From NCBI GenBank assembly GCA_019115085.1, contig DXEF01000065.1:1-32463 (forward strand): a DNA stretch of 32,463 nt, in the 5' to 3' direction. This DNA comes from Candidatus Agathobaculum pullicola. Its GTDB lineage: Bacteria > Bacillota > Clostridia > Oscillospirales > Butyricicoccaceae. The translations under genes were made by a program, and so were the position numbers. The notes under the pieces are model-generated. The model saw only the letters and a list, made by a program, of their open reading frames with translations. It searched no databases and had not been told where the DNA came from. Shown here in pieces: positions 1 through 6,808 of this stretch (the first letter of the stretch is position 1; each line of letters opens with the position of its first letter).

Positions 1-496
1 AGCCGTCCTCGAGCATACGCTTAACGGTGACGGTGTTGCCTTCCTTCTTGATTTCCGCAGCGTAGGAGATCTGCGGGATTTCGAGCTTCTCCGCGATCTG
101 GGAGCCTACCTGCGCGGTGTCGCCGTCGATCGCCTGACGGCCGCAGAATACGATATCGTCATCCTCAAGGCCAATCTTCTTGACAGCGGCCGCGAGGATC
201 TGAGAGGTTGCAAAGGTATCCGAACCGCCGAACTCACGAGCGGAAACCAGAACCGCCTCGTCCGCGCCCATCGCGAGCAGCTCGCGGAGCATGCCTTCTG
301 CCGGAGCCGGGCCCATGGTCACGACAACGACCTTGCAGCCGGTCTCGTCCTTGAGCTTGAGCGCAGCCTCAACCGCGTTGAGGTCATCCGGGTTGGTGAT
401 GGTTTCCATGGATGCGCGGTTGAGCGTGCCGTCGGGATTGACTGCAACCTTACCGGAGGTATCCGGAACCTGCTTTACACAAACAATTGCCTTCAT
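1..496 (-). CDS. etfB: Electron transfer flavoprotein beta subunit (partial, N-terminal part)
   Basis: This is the small subunit of the EtfAB heterodimer, which passes electrons to or from acyl-CoA dehydrogenase in the cytoplasm. In butyrate producers, Bcd-EtfAB couples crotonyl-CoA reduction to ferredoxin reduction by electron bifurcation. Reading the minus strand from ATG at 496 gives MKAIVCVKQVPDTSGKV, then an N-terminal EtfB pattern including NPDD, VVVVTMGP and FCGRQAIDGDTAQVG. The frame is open to the window edge, so about 165 codons are visible and the C-terminus is missing. AAAGGAGG lies about 11 nt upstream, and the bcd stop codon is 21 nt before the start, so the two genes form an operon. 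etfA probably follows outside the window (inference). Confidence 0.95.
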   Translation of the reverse strand, partial: MKAIVCVKQVPDTSGKVAVNPDGTLNRASMETITNPDDLNAVEAALKLKDETGCKVVVVTMGPAPAEGMLRELLAMGADEAVLVSAREFGGSDTFATSQILAAAVKKIGLEDDDIVFCGRQAIDGDTAQVGSQIAEKLEIPQISYAAEIKKEGNTVTVKRMLEDG

Positions 497-517
497 AGTT
501 CAGTTTTCCTCCTTTAC

Positions 518-1669
518 TTAGCGCAGAATCTGACCGGCGATGACCATTCTCTGAACCTGAGAAGTGCCCTCGTAGATCTCGGTGATCTTAGCGTCACGCA
601 TCATGCGCTCCATCGGGTACTCACGGATATAACCGTAGCCGCCGTAGATCTGGACACACTTGGTGGTAACATCCATTGCCACTTCAGAAGCGTACAGCTT
701 TGCCATAGCAGCTTCCTTGGTAAACGGCAGACCCACGTCGTGGTTGAACGCAGCGCGGCGAACAAGCAGACGAGCCGCGTCGATCTGGGTGTACATATCG
801 GCTACCATCCACTGCAGGCCCTGGAACTTGTCCAGCGTCTTGCCGAACTGAACGCGCTCCTTCATGTACTGGATCGCCTTATCCAGCGCGCCCTGCGCAA
901 TGCCGAGCGCCTGAGAAGCGATACCGATACGGCCGCCGTCCAGCGTCATCATAGCGATCTTAAAGCCGCCGTTCTCCTTGCCGAGCAGACGGTCAGCCGG
1001 CAGATGCACATCTTCAAAAATCAGCTCGGAGGTCTGCGAGCCGCGGATGCCCATCTTGTGCTCGATCTTGCCGATGGAGAAGCCCGGGTCATCCTTGTCC
1101 ACGATGAACGCGGAAATGCCCTTGTTGCCCTTGGACTTATCGGTCATCGCGAAAACAACATAAGTATCCGCGCGGCCGCCGCCGGTGATGAACACCTTGG
1201 TACCATTGAGGATGTAGGAGCCATCCGGCTGCTTCTCAGCGATGGTCTGCTGTGCAGCGGAGTCAGTGCCCGCGTTGGGCTCGGTCAGGCCGAATGCGCC
1301 CACCTTTGCGCCTTCCTTAGGCTCGATGAGCGGGCGGAGCCACTTTTCCTTCTGCTCGGGCGTACCGAACGCGTAGATCGGCCAAGCGCCCAGCGTGCCG
1401 TGCGCGGAAATAATCGCACCGGTGGTGCCGCACACGCGGCTCACCTCTTCGATTGCGATAGAGTAGCAAACATAGTTGCCGCCGGAGCCGCCGACTTCCT
1501 TGGGGAACTGAATGCCCATCAGGCCGTACTTCATCAGCTTCTGGACAGTCTCTTCCGGATAGCGCTCCTGCTCGTCGATCTCGGCTGCGAGCGGCTCTAC
1601 TTCGTTAAGCGCGAACTCACGGCACATCTTCTGGAACAGTGCTTCTTCTTTTGTAAGCCTAAAATCCAT
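518..1669 (-). CDS. bcd: Short-chain acyl-CoA dehydrogenase, probably butyryl-CoA dehydrogenase
   Basis: This FAD enzyme reduces crotonyl-CoA to butyryl-CoA in the butyrate pathway and works with EtfAB. The start is ATG at 1669 (MDFRLTKEEALFQ) because GGGAGG sits just upstream. The longer in-frame extension to 1714 has no ribosome site. The product is 383 residues, normal for the family. Visible family features are the FAD/substrate-loop signature FGLTEPNAGTDS near residue 130, VFITGGG, the GIRGSQTSEL loop, the FGKTLDKFQGLQWMVADM helix, and the C-terminal QIYGGYGYIREYPMERMMRD-type segment that carries the catalytic glutamate (IYEGTSQVQ). etfB follows in the same operon. Butyryl-CoA is the favoured substrate from context; another short-chain acyl-CoA remains possible. 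Confidence 0.93.
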   Translation of the reverse strand: MDFRLTKEEALFQKMCREFALNEVEPLAAEIDEQERYPEETVQKLMKYGLMGIQFPKEVGGSGGNYVCYSIAIEEVSRVCGTTGAIISAHGTLGAWPIYAFGTPEQKEKWLRPLIEPKEGAKVGAFGLTEPNAGTDSAAQQTIAEKQPDGSYILNGTKVFITGGGRADTYVVFAMTDKSKGNKGISAFIVDKDDPGFSIGKIEHKMGIRGSQTSELIFEDVHLPADRLLGKENGGFKIAMMTLDGGRIGIASQALGIAQGALDKAIQYMKERVQFGKTLDKFQGLQWMVADMYTQIDAARLLVRRAAFNHDVGLPFTKEAAMAKLYASEVAMDVTTKCVQIYGGYGYIREYPMERMMRDAKITEIYEGTSQVQRMVIAGQILR

Positions 1670-1785
1670 GCCATATACCTCCCAAAAAATATTCGCGGGT
1701 GTACAGAAAAACACAGCGCCCGATGCCCATGGGCCGCAGCGCTGCGTTCCAAGCCAACACCCTACTTTGGAGCATGTCTATTTCT

Positions 1786-1813
1786 ATTATATCGTTTGCC
1801 GGGAATATGTCAA
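1786..1813 (-). promoter_or_regulatory. Sigma-A-type promoter of the bcd-etf operon
   Basis: On the minus strand, TTGACA (1808-1813) and TATAAT (1786-1791) are both perfect consensus and are separated by 16 nt. They lie about 117 nt upstream of the bcd start. The leader between them contains a GC-rich self-complementary stretch around 1715-1745, with CAGCGC and GCGCTG flanking the palindrome GCCCATGGGC, so the mRNA has a structured 5' leader. Confidence 0.85.
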
Positions 1814-1957
1814 GGATTTAACACACTTTTGCGTGAGATTTTCGACCCGTTTTTTTCCATTGTAAACCCGTATTTTAAACCCTGTGTGGAATCCGGGAGA
1901 TTGTTTGCATGATGTATTACACGCCTGGTATCCCATATGGTATCCCAGCGGTTTTTC

Positions 1958-1986
1958 TCATATTTCCCGCCCCTTCTGCATAAAAA
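1958..1986 (+). promoter_or_regulatory. Possible sigma-E-like (mother-cell) promoter of asnB
   Basis: TCATATT (1958-1964) is followed after 14 nt by CATAAAAA (1979-1986). The Bacillus sigma-E pattern is roughly ATATT, 13-15 nt, CATACA-T, so the -35 and spacing fit well and the -10 fits partly. It lies 35-60 nt upstream of the asnB start. No good sigma-A promoter was seen in the 200 nt before asnB. A direct repeat TGGTATCCCA lies just upstream (1926-1935 and 1938-1947). This is inference from pattern only. Confidence 0.35.
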
Positions 1987-2020
1987 GCAAGGAAGGCCAT
2001 TATATAAGGAGGAAAAGTCT

Positions 2021-3439
2021 ATGTGTGGAATCGGCGGCTTTGTCGATTATGAACACGACGCGCGCCGCTACGCCGCAGCGGCAAAGCGCATGCAGCGCAG
2101 CCTGACGCCGCGCGGTCCGGACGCGGCGGGAGACTATCAGGACGCGGACGCAGTGCTCGTCCATCGGCGCCTTATCGTCATTGACCCGGATGGCGGCCAG
2201 CAGCCCATGTGCGCGCCCGACGAAAACACGGTGTTGGTATATAACGGAGAGTTATATAATACAGAAGAAATACGAAAAGACTTACTCGCACGCGGACACA
2301 CGTTCCGCGGCCATTCGGACACCGAGGTGCTGCTGCACGCCTTCCTTGAATGGGACACGGACGCTTTTGCGCGTCTCAACGGCATTTTTGCGTTCGCCAT
2401 CTGGCAGAAGAAAGAACGGCGGCTCGTGCTGTGCCGCGATCGTCTGGGTGTTAAGCCCCTGTTTGTCGCACACTTGCAGGACGGCATCGTATTTGGTTCA
2501 ACCGTCGGCGCGGTGCTGTGCCACCCGGCGGTCGAGCCTGAGGTAGACGAGGACGGCCTGCGCGCCGTGCTGCTGCTCGGTCCTGCGCGCCCACCCGCGT
2601 CCGGTGTATTCCGGCAGGTCGACTCACTGCTGCCCGGGCATTACGCGGTGCTCACACCCGAGGGCTACGCCGACCACACCTATTGGAAGCTGGAGGCACA
2701 TGAGCACACAGACGATCTAGAAACCACGATTGCACGCACACATGAGCTGATCTGCGACGCGGCGCAGCGGCAGCTGGTGTCCGATGTACCGCTTGCTTGT
2801 TTTCTGTCGGGCGGGCTGGATTCCTCCATCCTGTCCATGCTGGCCGCCAAGACATACGCCGCCCGCGGCGAAACACTGCACACCTGGTCGGTTGACTACC
2901 GCGACAACGACAAATACTTCACCAAAAACAGCTTTCAGCCCAACAGCGACAACGAATTCATTCAGATGATGGTCGATGCACTCGGTACAAAGCACCATAA
3001 TGTTGTCATCGAGCCGGACGCCCTATGCGCGGCGCTGCTGCCCGCGACCGACGCGCGCGACCTGCCCGGCATGGCGGACGTGGACTCCTCGCTGCTGCTG
3101 TTCTGCGCGGCAGTAAAACAAGGCGGCACGACCGTCTGCCTGTCCGGCGAGTGCGCCGACGAGTTGTTCGGCGGCTACCCATGGTACCACCGGGAGGAAA
3201 TCCTGTTTGAGGACACCTTCCCGTGGTCGCGCTCGGTTGACCTTCGGCTCGGCCTACTCGCGCCCGGTATCGTGCGGGATGGTGCGGAATTTGTCCGCGA
3301 GCACTATCTTGCCACCTGCTGCCGCGCGGAAAAGCTGCCCTCCGACAGCGCAAAAGACGCACGCATGCGCGAAATGTTCGTGCTCAATCTGGACTGGTTT
3401 ATGGCGACTTTGCTCGAAGGAAGCGTTGCAAGAAGATAG
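2021..3439 (+). CDS. asnB: Asparagine synthetase (glutamine-hydrolysing), 5' part of a gene split by an inserted element
   Basis: This enzyme family makes asparagine from aspartate, glutamine and ATP; relatives amidate diaminopimelate in peptidoglycan or act in sporulation (Bacillus AsnO). The start is ATG at 2021 behind AAGGAGG (2006-2012). It puts the catalytic cysteine at residue 2 (MCGIGGF), as the N-terminal glutaminase requires. The glutaminase domain covers about residues 1-210 (RRLIVID, YNGELYN, GHSDTEVLL, RDRLGVKPL). The ATP-pyrophosphatase domain carries SGGLDSS near residues 262-268 and SGECADELFGGYPWYH. The frame runs 472 codons, but residues after about 465 (EGSVARR, then stop) are not AsnB and come from the inserted element. 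The missing C-terminal 144 residues lie at 14846-15278. The fragment has no stop codons or frameshifts, so it does not look decayed. Confidence 0.93.
   Translation: MCGIGGFVDYEHDARRYAAAAKRMQRSLTPRGPDAAGDYQDADAVLVHRRLIVIDPDGGQQPMCAPDENTVLVYNGELYNTEEIRKDLLARGHTFRGHSDTEVLLHAFLEWDTDAFARLNGIFAFAIWQKKERRLVLCRDRLGVKPLFVAHLQDGIVFGSTVGAVLCHPAVEPEVDEDGLRAVLLLGPARPPASGVFRQVDSLLPGHYAVLTPEGYADHTYWKLEAHEHTDDLETTIARTHELICDAAQRQLVSDVPLACFLSGGLDSSILSMLAAKTYAARGETLHTWSVDYRDNDKYFTKNSFQPNSDNEFIQMMVDALGTKHHNVVIEPDALCAALLPATDARDLPGMADVDSSLLLFCAAVKQGGTTVCLSGECADELFGGYPWYHREEILFEDTFPWSRSVDLRLGLLAPGIVRDGAEFVREHYLATCCRAEKLPSDSAKDARMREMFVLNLDWFMATLLEGSVARR
3399..3438 (+). other. attL-like junction of the element inserted in asnB
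   Basis: The host arm (3399-3415) is followed by the proposed crossover dinucleotide GA (3416-3417) and the element arm (3418-3438). The element arm contains AGCGTTGCA (3422-3430) and GATA (3435-3438). These are reverse complements of TGCAACGCT (14831-14839) and TATC (14823-14826) at the other junction. AsnB homology stops exactly here: codon 466 reads GAA instead of the expected GAC. The recombinase gene starts about 300 nt inside, the usual place for an integrase next to its att site. Confidence 0.82.
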
Positions 3440-3544
3440 TTCATAATACACCGCAAATCCACCGTGCTTTCCCCTATTTTGGCCACAAAAACAACGCACC
3501 CCGGATCAGAACCACAGACGAGCAACAACAAAGGAGGCCCGCCA

Positions 3545-3658
3545 ATGATGACCACAACCGCCGCAGTAACTCCAAACGCCACCCTATCTCCGGGCGAATT
3601 GAAGGCCCAGATCGTGCGCATCCGACAGGGATTCGATCGTCCGCTGCCGACAAAATAG
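3545..3658 (+). CDS. Small protein of 37 residues between attL and the recombinase; unknown
   Basis: A short ORF starts at tandem ATG codons (3545 and 3548) behind a strong AAAGGAGG about 6 nt upstream. It encodes MMTTTAAVTPNATLSPGELK and ends ...IRQGFDRPLPTK at the TAG at 3656-3658. I do not recognise a family. The recombinase gene 56 nt downstream has the same AAAGGAGG(C) ribosome site, which suggests co-transcription. Its position beside the integrase would suit a recombination directionality factor or a leader peptide, but nothing in the sequence proves either. Confidence 0.5.
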   Translation: MMTTTAAVTPNATLSPGELKAQIVRIRQGFDRPLPTK

Positions 3659-3684
3659 GCTGGGCGGCAATCGCCGTCCCAGCC
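3658..3684 (+). promoter_or_regulatory. RNA hairpin between the small ORF and the recombinase
   Basis: GGCTGGG (3658-3664) pairs with CCCAGCC (3678-3684), and CGGC (3665-3668) pairs with GCCG (3673-3676), around an AATC loop with one bulged T. No T-run follows, so this is not a standard terminator. It could modulate or stabilise the recombinase message, whose ribosome site starts 17 nt downstream. Confidence 0.5.
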
Positions 3685-3714
3685 CCATGATACCATAGCA
3701 AAGGAGGCGCGCGA

Positions 3715-5274
3715 ATGGTCGCTATCTATACCCGTCAGTCCGTCGAACGGGCGGACAGCATCTCGGTTGAACAGCAGGCGCAGCTTTGCCGGGACGCACT
3801 GCCCGCAAGCGAAGCGCAGACCTGCAAAGTATACACCGACAAAGGCTTTTCCGGCAAAAATATCGACCGTCCAGCTCTCCAGCATCTGCTCACCGACGCG
3901 GAAGACGGGCAAGTCGAAAAAATCCTTGTGTATCGGCTCGACCGTATCAGTCGCTCGGTGCATGACTTCACCGGCCTATGCACCCGCTTGTCAGCGCGCG
4001 GTGTGCATTTTCAGTCGGTCACCGAGGGGATCACACTCGACAATACCCCATCGGGCACCGTGATGGCACAGATCATGATGGTGTTTGCACAGTTTGAACG
4101 CGAAACCATCCAGCGCCGTGTCACCGACAACTATTTTGCCCGCGCAAAGGCCGGCATGTACTTGGGTGGGCGTCCCCCTTTTGGATTTGACAAGGGCGAA
4201 ACGCTGGTCGACGGCAAGCGCACTGCCTGTTATATAGCCAATCCACAGCAGTCCGCGTTGATGGCCTCGCTTTATGAGCGCTACTTGCAGGACGGCGAGA
4301 CCCTTGGCTCGCTCGTGCGTTGGCTTAACGCAAATGGATACCGCACCGCACGCGGCGGCAGCTGGTCCTCGCTTCCGCTCGGCCGCCTGCTGCGCAATCC
4401 CGCGTTCGTGCGGGCAGACGCGGCGGTCTACCGCTATCTGCAAAACAAAGGCGCAAGCATGAACGATCCCATTACGGCCTACGACCAGCAGCACGGTTGC
4501 TACTGCTACGCACCTCTCCATTCCGTGCCGGCTGACAAGCGCCCGACCAAGCGCAAATTCACCAACCTGTCAGGCAGTTGTGTCACGCTTGCCCCGCATG
4601 AGGGCATTGTAGACGCCGCGCTCTGGCTGGATGCGCAGCACAAACTTGATTGCAACCGTGTCCTGAAAAGCAGCGGCGCCGGCTCTCACAGCTGGCTTTC
4701 TGGACTGATGAAATGCAAAAAATGCGGCTATGCCATCACAGTGGTCAACAAGCCCGCCGGGATGCGCGGCCATTATATCAATTGTGGCGGGCACAAGCGG
4801 GGCAATACCATCTGCCCGGGACGCAGCCAAGTGATTACACTTGAGGCGATCGAAGGCGCGGTCGAGATGAAGCTGCTCGATTTTCTAACAAGCTACCGAA
4901 CCGTGCAAATTCAATCGCGGCAGCGACACGGCGCGCAAGCAAATAAGCTGGAAATTGAGATCGATGCCCGCGAAAAGGAGATTGGACGGCTTCAGCAAAA
5001 TCTGACCCATATCCTTGAGCCGGATGTCATACATATCATCGCCGCGCAAATCCATGAGGCGAACGAGCAGTTGACCGCGCTCAAAACCCAGCGCGAGGCG
5101 CTGCTCTATCGGGAAAATCCCGCCGAACTGGAGCCATATTTTGAAGCTGTTCTAACCGAATGGTCCGGCTACACCATCGAGGAAAAAAAACGCATCGCCA
5201 AGGTCGTGATCGAACGGGTATGGGTGGGCGACGGCACCATCGAGGTATTGTTCCGTGCCGCATATGGCTCGTGA
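3715..5274 (+). CDS. Large serine recombinase (site-specific integrase/excisionase)
   Basis: The 519-residue product catalyses cutting and rejoining of att sites through a serine-DNA intermediate. The N-terminal resolvase domain (about 1-145) begins VAIYTRQSVERADSISVEQQ, with the catalytic serine expected at S9. It contains YRLDRISRS and the QFERE-IQRR helix. The central recombinase domain (about 150-300) includes GGRPPFGFDKG and the RGGSWSSLPLGRLLRNP segment. A zinc ribbon at about 335-375 shows CKKCG, then C, then CPG. A charged coiled coil (about 415-475) follows, then an IEEKKRIAKVVIERVWV tail. All parts of an active enzyme are present. The start at ATG 3715 is set by AAGGAGG at 3701-3707. 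It sits just inside attL and reads into the element, so it is the likely enzyme for integration into asnB and for excision. Confidence 0.95.
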   Translation: MVAIYTRQSVERADSISVEQQAQLCRDALPASEAQTCKVYTDKGFSGKNIDRPALQHLLTDAEDGQVEKILVYRLDRISRSVHDFTGLCTRLSARGVHFQSVTEGITLDNTPSGTVMAQIMMVFAQFERETIQRRVTDNYFARAKAGMYLGGRPPFGFDKGETLVDGKRTACYIANPQQSALMASLYERYLQDGETLGSLVRWLNANGYRTARGGSWSSLPLGRLLRNPAFVRADAAVYRYLQNKGASMNDPITAYDQQHGCYCYAPLHSVPADKRPTKRKFTNLSGSCVTLAPHEGIVDAALWLDAQHKLDCNRVLKSSGAGSHSWLSGLMKCKKCGYAITVVNKPAGMRGHYINCGGHKRGNTICPGRSQVITLEAIEGAVEMKLLDFLTSYRTVQIQSRQRHGAQANKLEIEIDAREKEIGRLQQNLTHILEPDVIHIIAAQIHEANEQLTALKTQREALLYRENPAELEPYFEAVLTEWSGYTIEEKKRIAKVVIERVWVGDGTIEVLFRAAYGS

Positions 5275-5302
5275 GAGGTATGCGCAACTGCGGAGAACTT
5301 GC

Positions 5303-5914
5303 CTATTCCTCCAAGGTATAGCCGTAGCCGAACAGAAAGTAGTTATAATCGGCTGTATCCGAAGTAAAGGAAAGCGGAACGGTCTCGCCTGCGGCCAGCG
5401 GCCCGACATAGGCGTTATGTACCTCCAGCGGCTCGTCCGGAATGGTGGCATCGTCCCCGTACTGCCGTGGGTTGTCCAGCTTGTAAAGCGAAATCTCCAG
5501 CTGAATCATACCGAAATCCACATCGGTCTGGTTGGTGAAGCTCCCGCTGTGCTCCCCCGCATATCCCCGGTTTATGCCGTCCGCCTTTTGGTAGGAAAAG
5601 GTGGTGTCATCCAAAATCCGGTTAAGCTCCTCGCGTATCGCCGCGTCAATATCCGGATTATCCCCCGGTCGATACAGCTCCTCCTCCGGAATCGGCATGT
5701 CTGTACTGTCTGTCGGCGCGGCGGCTTCTGCCTGCATCCCGTCTTTCGGCAATACCGCTTCCTGCGCCGTTTCTATCTGCGCGGACGGCGCCTTGCTTCC
5801 TTCGATCCATTTCGCCCAAAGCTGCGAAAACAACCCATAAAGGGAAAAGGCAATCAGCAAAATCCCGATAATTGTCAGCACAAACAAACTGCCGTTTTTG
5901 ACCCGTTCTTTCAT
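5303..5914 (-). CDS. Membrane-anchored extracytoplasmic protein of unknown function (FxLYD-like C-terminus)
   Basis: The probable product from ATG 5914 (MKERVKNGSLF) is 203 residues. One N-terminal membrane helix (about 10-30, FVLTIIGILLIAFSLYGLF) is followed by an acidic, Ala/Pro-rich linker (about 40-90). A C-terminal domain (about 110-203) has the pattern GSFTNQTDVDFGMIQLEISL, then LAAGETVPLSF, like small FxLYD-type beta domains. The ribosome site before 5914 is weak (GGAAAGTGG), so an upstream start to 5977 cannot be excluded. An extended -10 (TGATATAAT; TATAAT at 6012-6017, minus strand) lies about 100 nt upstream. The gene runs tail-to-tail with the recombinase, with a 28-nt gap. Its role in the element is unknown. 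Confidence 0.7.
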   Translation of the reverse strand: MKERVKNGSLFVLTIIGILLIAFSLYGLFSQLWAKWIEGSKAPSAQIETAQEAVLPKDGMQAEAAAPTDSTDMPIPEEELYRPGDNPDIDAAIREELNRILDDTTFSYQKADGINRGYAGEHSGSFTNQTDVDFGMIQLEISLYKLDNPRQYGDDATIPDEPLEVHNAYVGPLAAGETVPLSFTSDTADYNYFLFGYGYTLEE

Positions 5915-6200
5915 AGCACACCACTTTCCACACCATAAGCGGAACGCGAAAATGTTCCTCCCTGTATCATTTCCCATTTATACCGTTTTTTTCCTTATCT
6001 CTATATTGTGTATTATATCAAAGCCGCACAAAAATACCAGAGTAAATGAAGGATTATTTTTCTGTTTTCACCAATGGGAACGAGATGCTTACTGTGTGCC
6101 GACTGCAGCGCGATTCTATCCAAACGGCTGTGCGGTTGCTCGTGCTGCATGCAGGCTGCACGCTATACAGCGATAGCTTACCATGCTGCCGGACAGAAAA
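5915..6200. other. Non-coding interval between the membrane protein and mocA
   Basis: This stretch holds the extended -10 noted for the gene at 5303-5914 and little else. A plus-strand frame opens at 6046 (MKDYFSVFTNGNE) but has no ribosome site and runs on antisense to mocA and the Mo subunit. I do not call it a gene. Confidence 0.5.
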
Positions 6201-6201
6201 A

Positions 6202-6233
6202 GCCCGCCGCAGAAGTTCTTTTCTGCGGCGGGC
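6202..6233 (-). terminator. Terminator downstream of mocA
   Basis: GCCCGCCGCAGAA (6202-6214) and TTCTGCGGCGGGC (6221-6233) form a 13-bp GC-rich stem with a 6-nt loop. T-runs or A-runs lie on both sides, so it can work in both directions. It lies 6 nt past the mocA stop. Confidence 0.85.
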
Positions 6234-6238
6234 CTTTT

Positions 6239-6808
6239 TTATCCGTCAAGGTCACCTTCCGTGTCTACATCATATAGTTCCCGCTCACTGCCTGCCTGCA
6301 CCAGCACACAGTCCGCGCCGCGCAGCAGTTCCCGGCCACCCTCATCTCCCTCGAGCGCGCGCAAGGCGGGTGCCAGCGCCGCACAAAACAGGTTGGGATT
6401 GCCGCGCCGCTCTCCGAACACCACGCGCGCCATGCGCACACCGGGCGCGGCCGCGTTTAGCAGATGTGCAACCGTCTCCACGGTCAGGTACGGCTGGTCG
6501 GCCACGACGAACACCACAAAGTCACCGTCCTGCAAATCCAGTGCATCCAGCCCTGCGCGGATGGTGTAGGACAATCCCTTCTCGCTCTCCGGACTATCCA
6601 CCGCGCGCACGCCGTGCGACTCCGCGCCCGCACGCACTCCCGCATAGCGGGAAACCACGGTCAGCGTGCAGTCCTCCCGCTCGCGCACGAGTTGCGCCAG
6701 CATGTCCAGCCCGTGCCGATAGAGCGACTTGCCATCCAGCACATGCAGCAGCTTATTTTCCCCGAAACGCCGGCTATTGCCCGACGCTAAAAACAGAATA
6801 TGCTTCAT
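6239..6808 (-). CDS. MocA/MobA-like molybdenum cofactor nucleotidyltransferase
   Basis: The 189-residue nucleotidyltransferase probably transfers CMP (or GMP) to molybdopterin, making the dinucleotide cofactor used by xanthine dehydrogenase-type enzymes. The N-terminus ILFLASGNSRRFGENKLLHV is the glycine-rich nucleotide-binding signature of the family, with SGNSRRFG in place of the common AGxSxRFG. VFVVADQPYLT is the metal/nucleotide-binding DQP motif, and RRGNPNLF matches the GNPxLF motif. The start overlaps the end of the Mo-subunit gene by 4 nt (ATGA), so translation is coupled and the enzyme likely serves that hydroxylase. CTP versus GTP preference cannot be read with certainty, but xanthine dehydrogenases usually use the CMP form. 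Confidence 0.88.
   Translation of the reverse strand: MKHILFLASGNSRRFGENKLLHVLDGKSLYRHGLDMLAQLVREREDCTLTVVSRYAGVRAGAESHGVRAVDSPESEKGLSYTIRAGLDALDLQDGDFVVFVVADQPYLTVETVAHLLNAAAPGVRMARVVFGERRGNPNLFCAALAPALRALEGDEGGRELLRGADCVLVQAGSERELYDVDTEGDLDG

Noticed and set aside
740-1912. 390-codon plus-strand frame opposite bcd
   Set aside because: It is antisense to bcd, has no ribosome site and shows low-complexity His/Arg/Leu text typical of shadow frames in GC-rich DNA.
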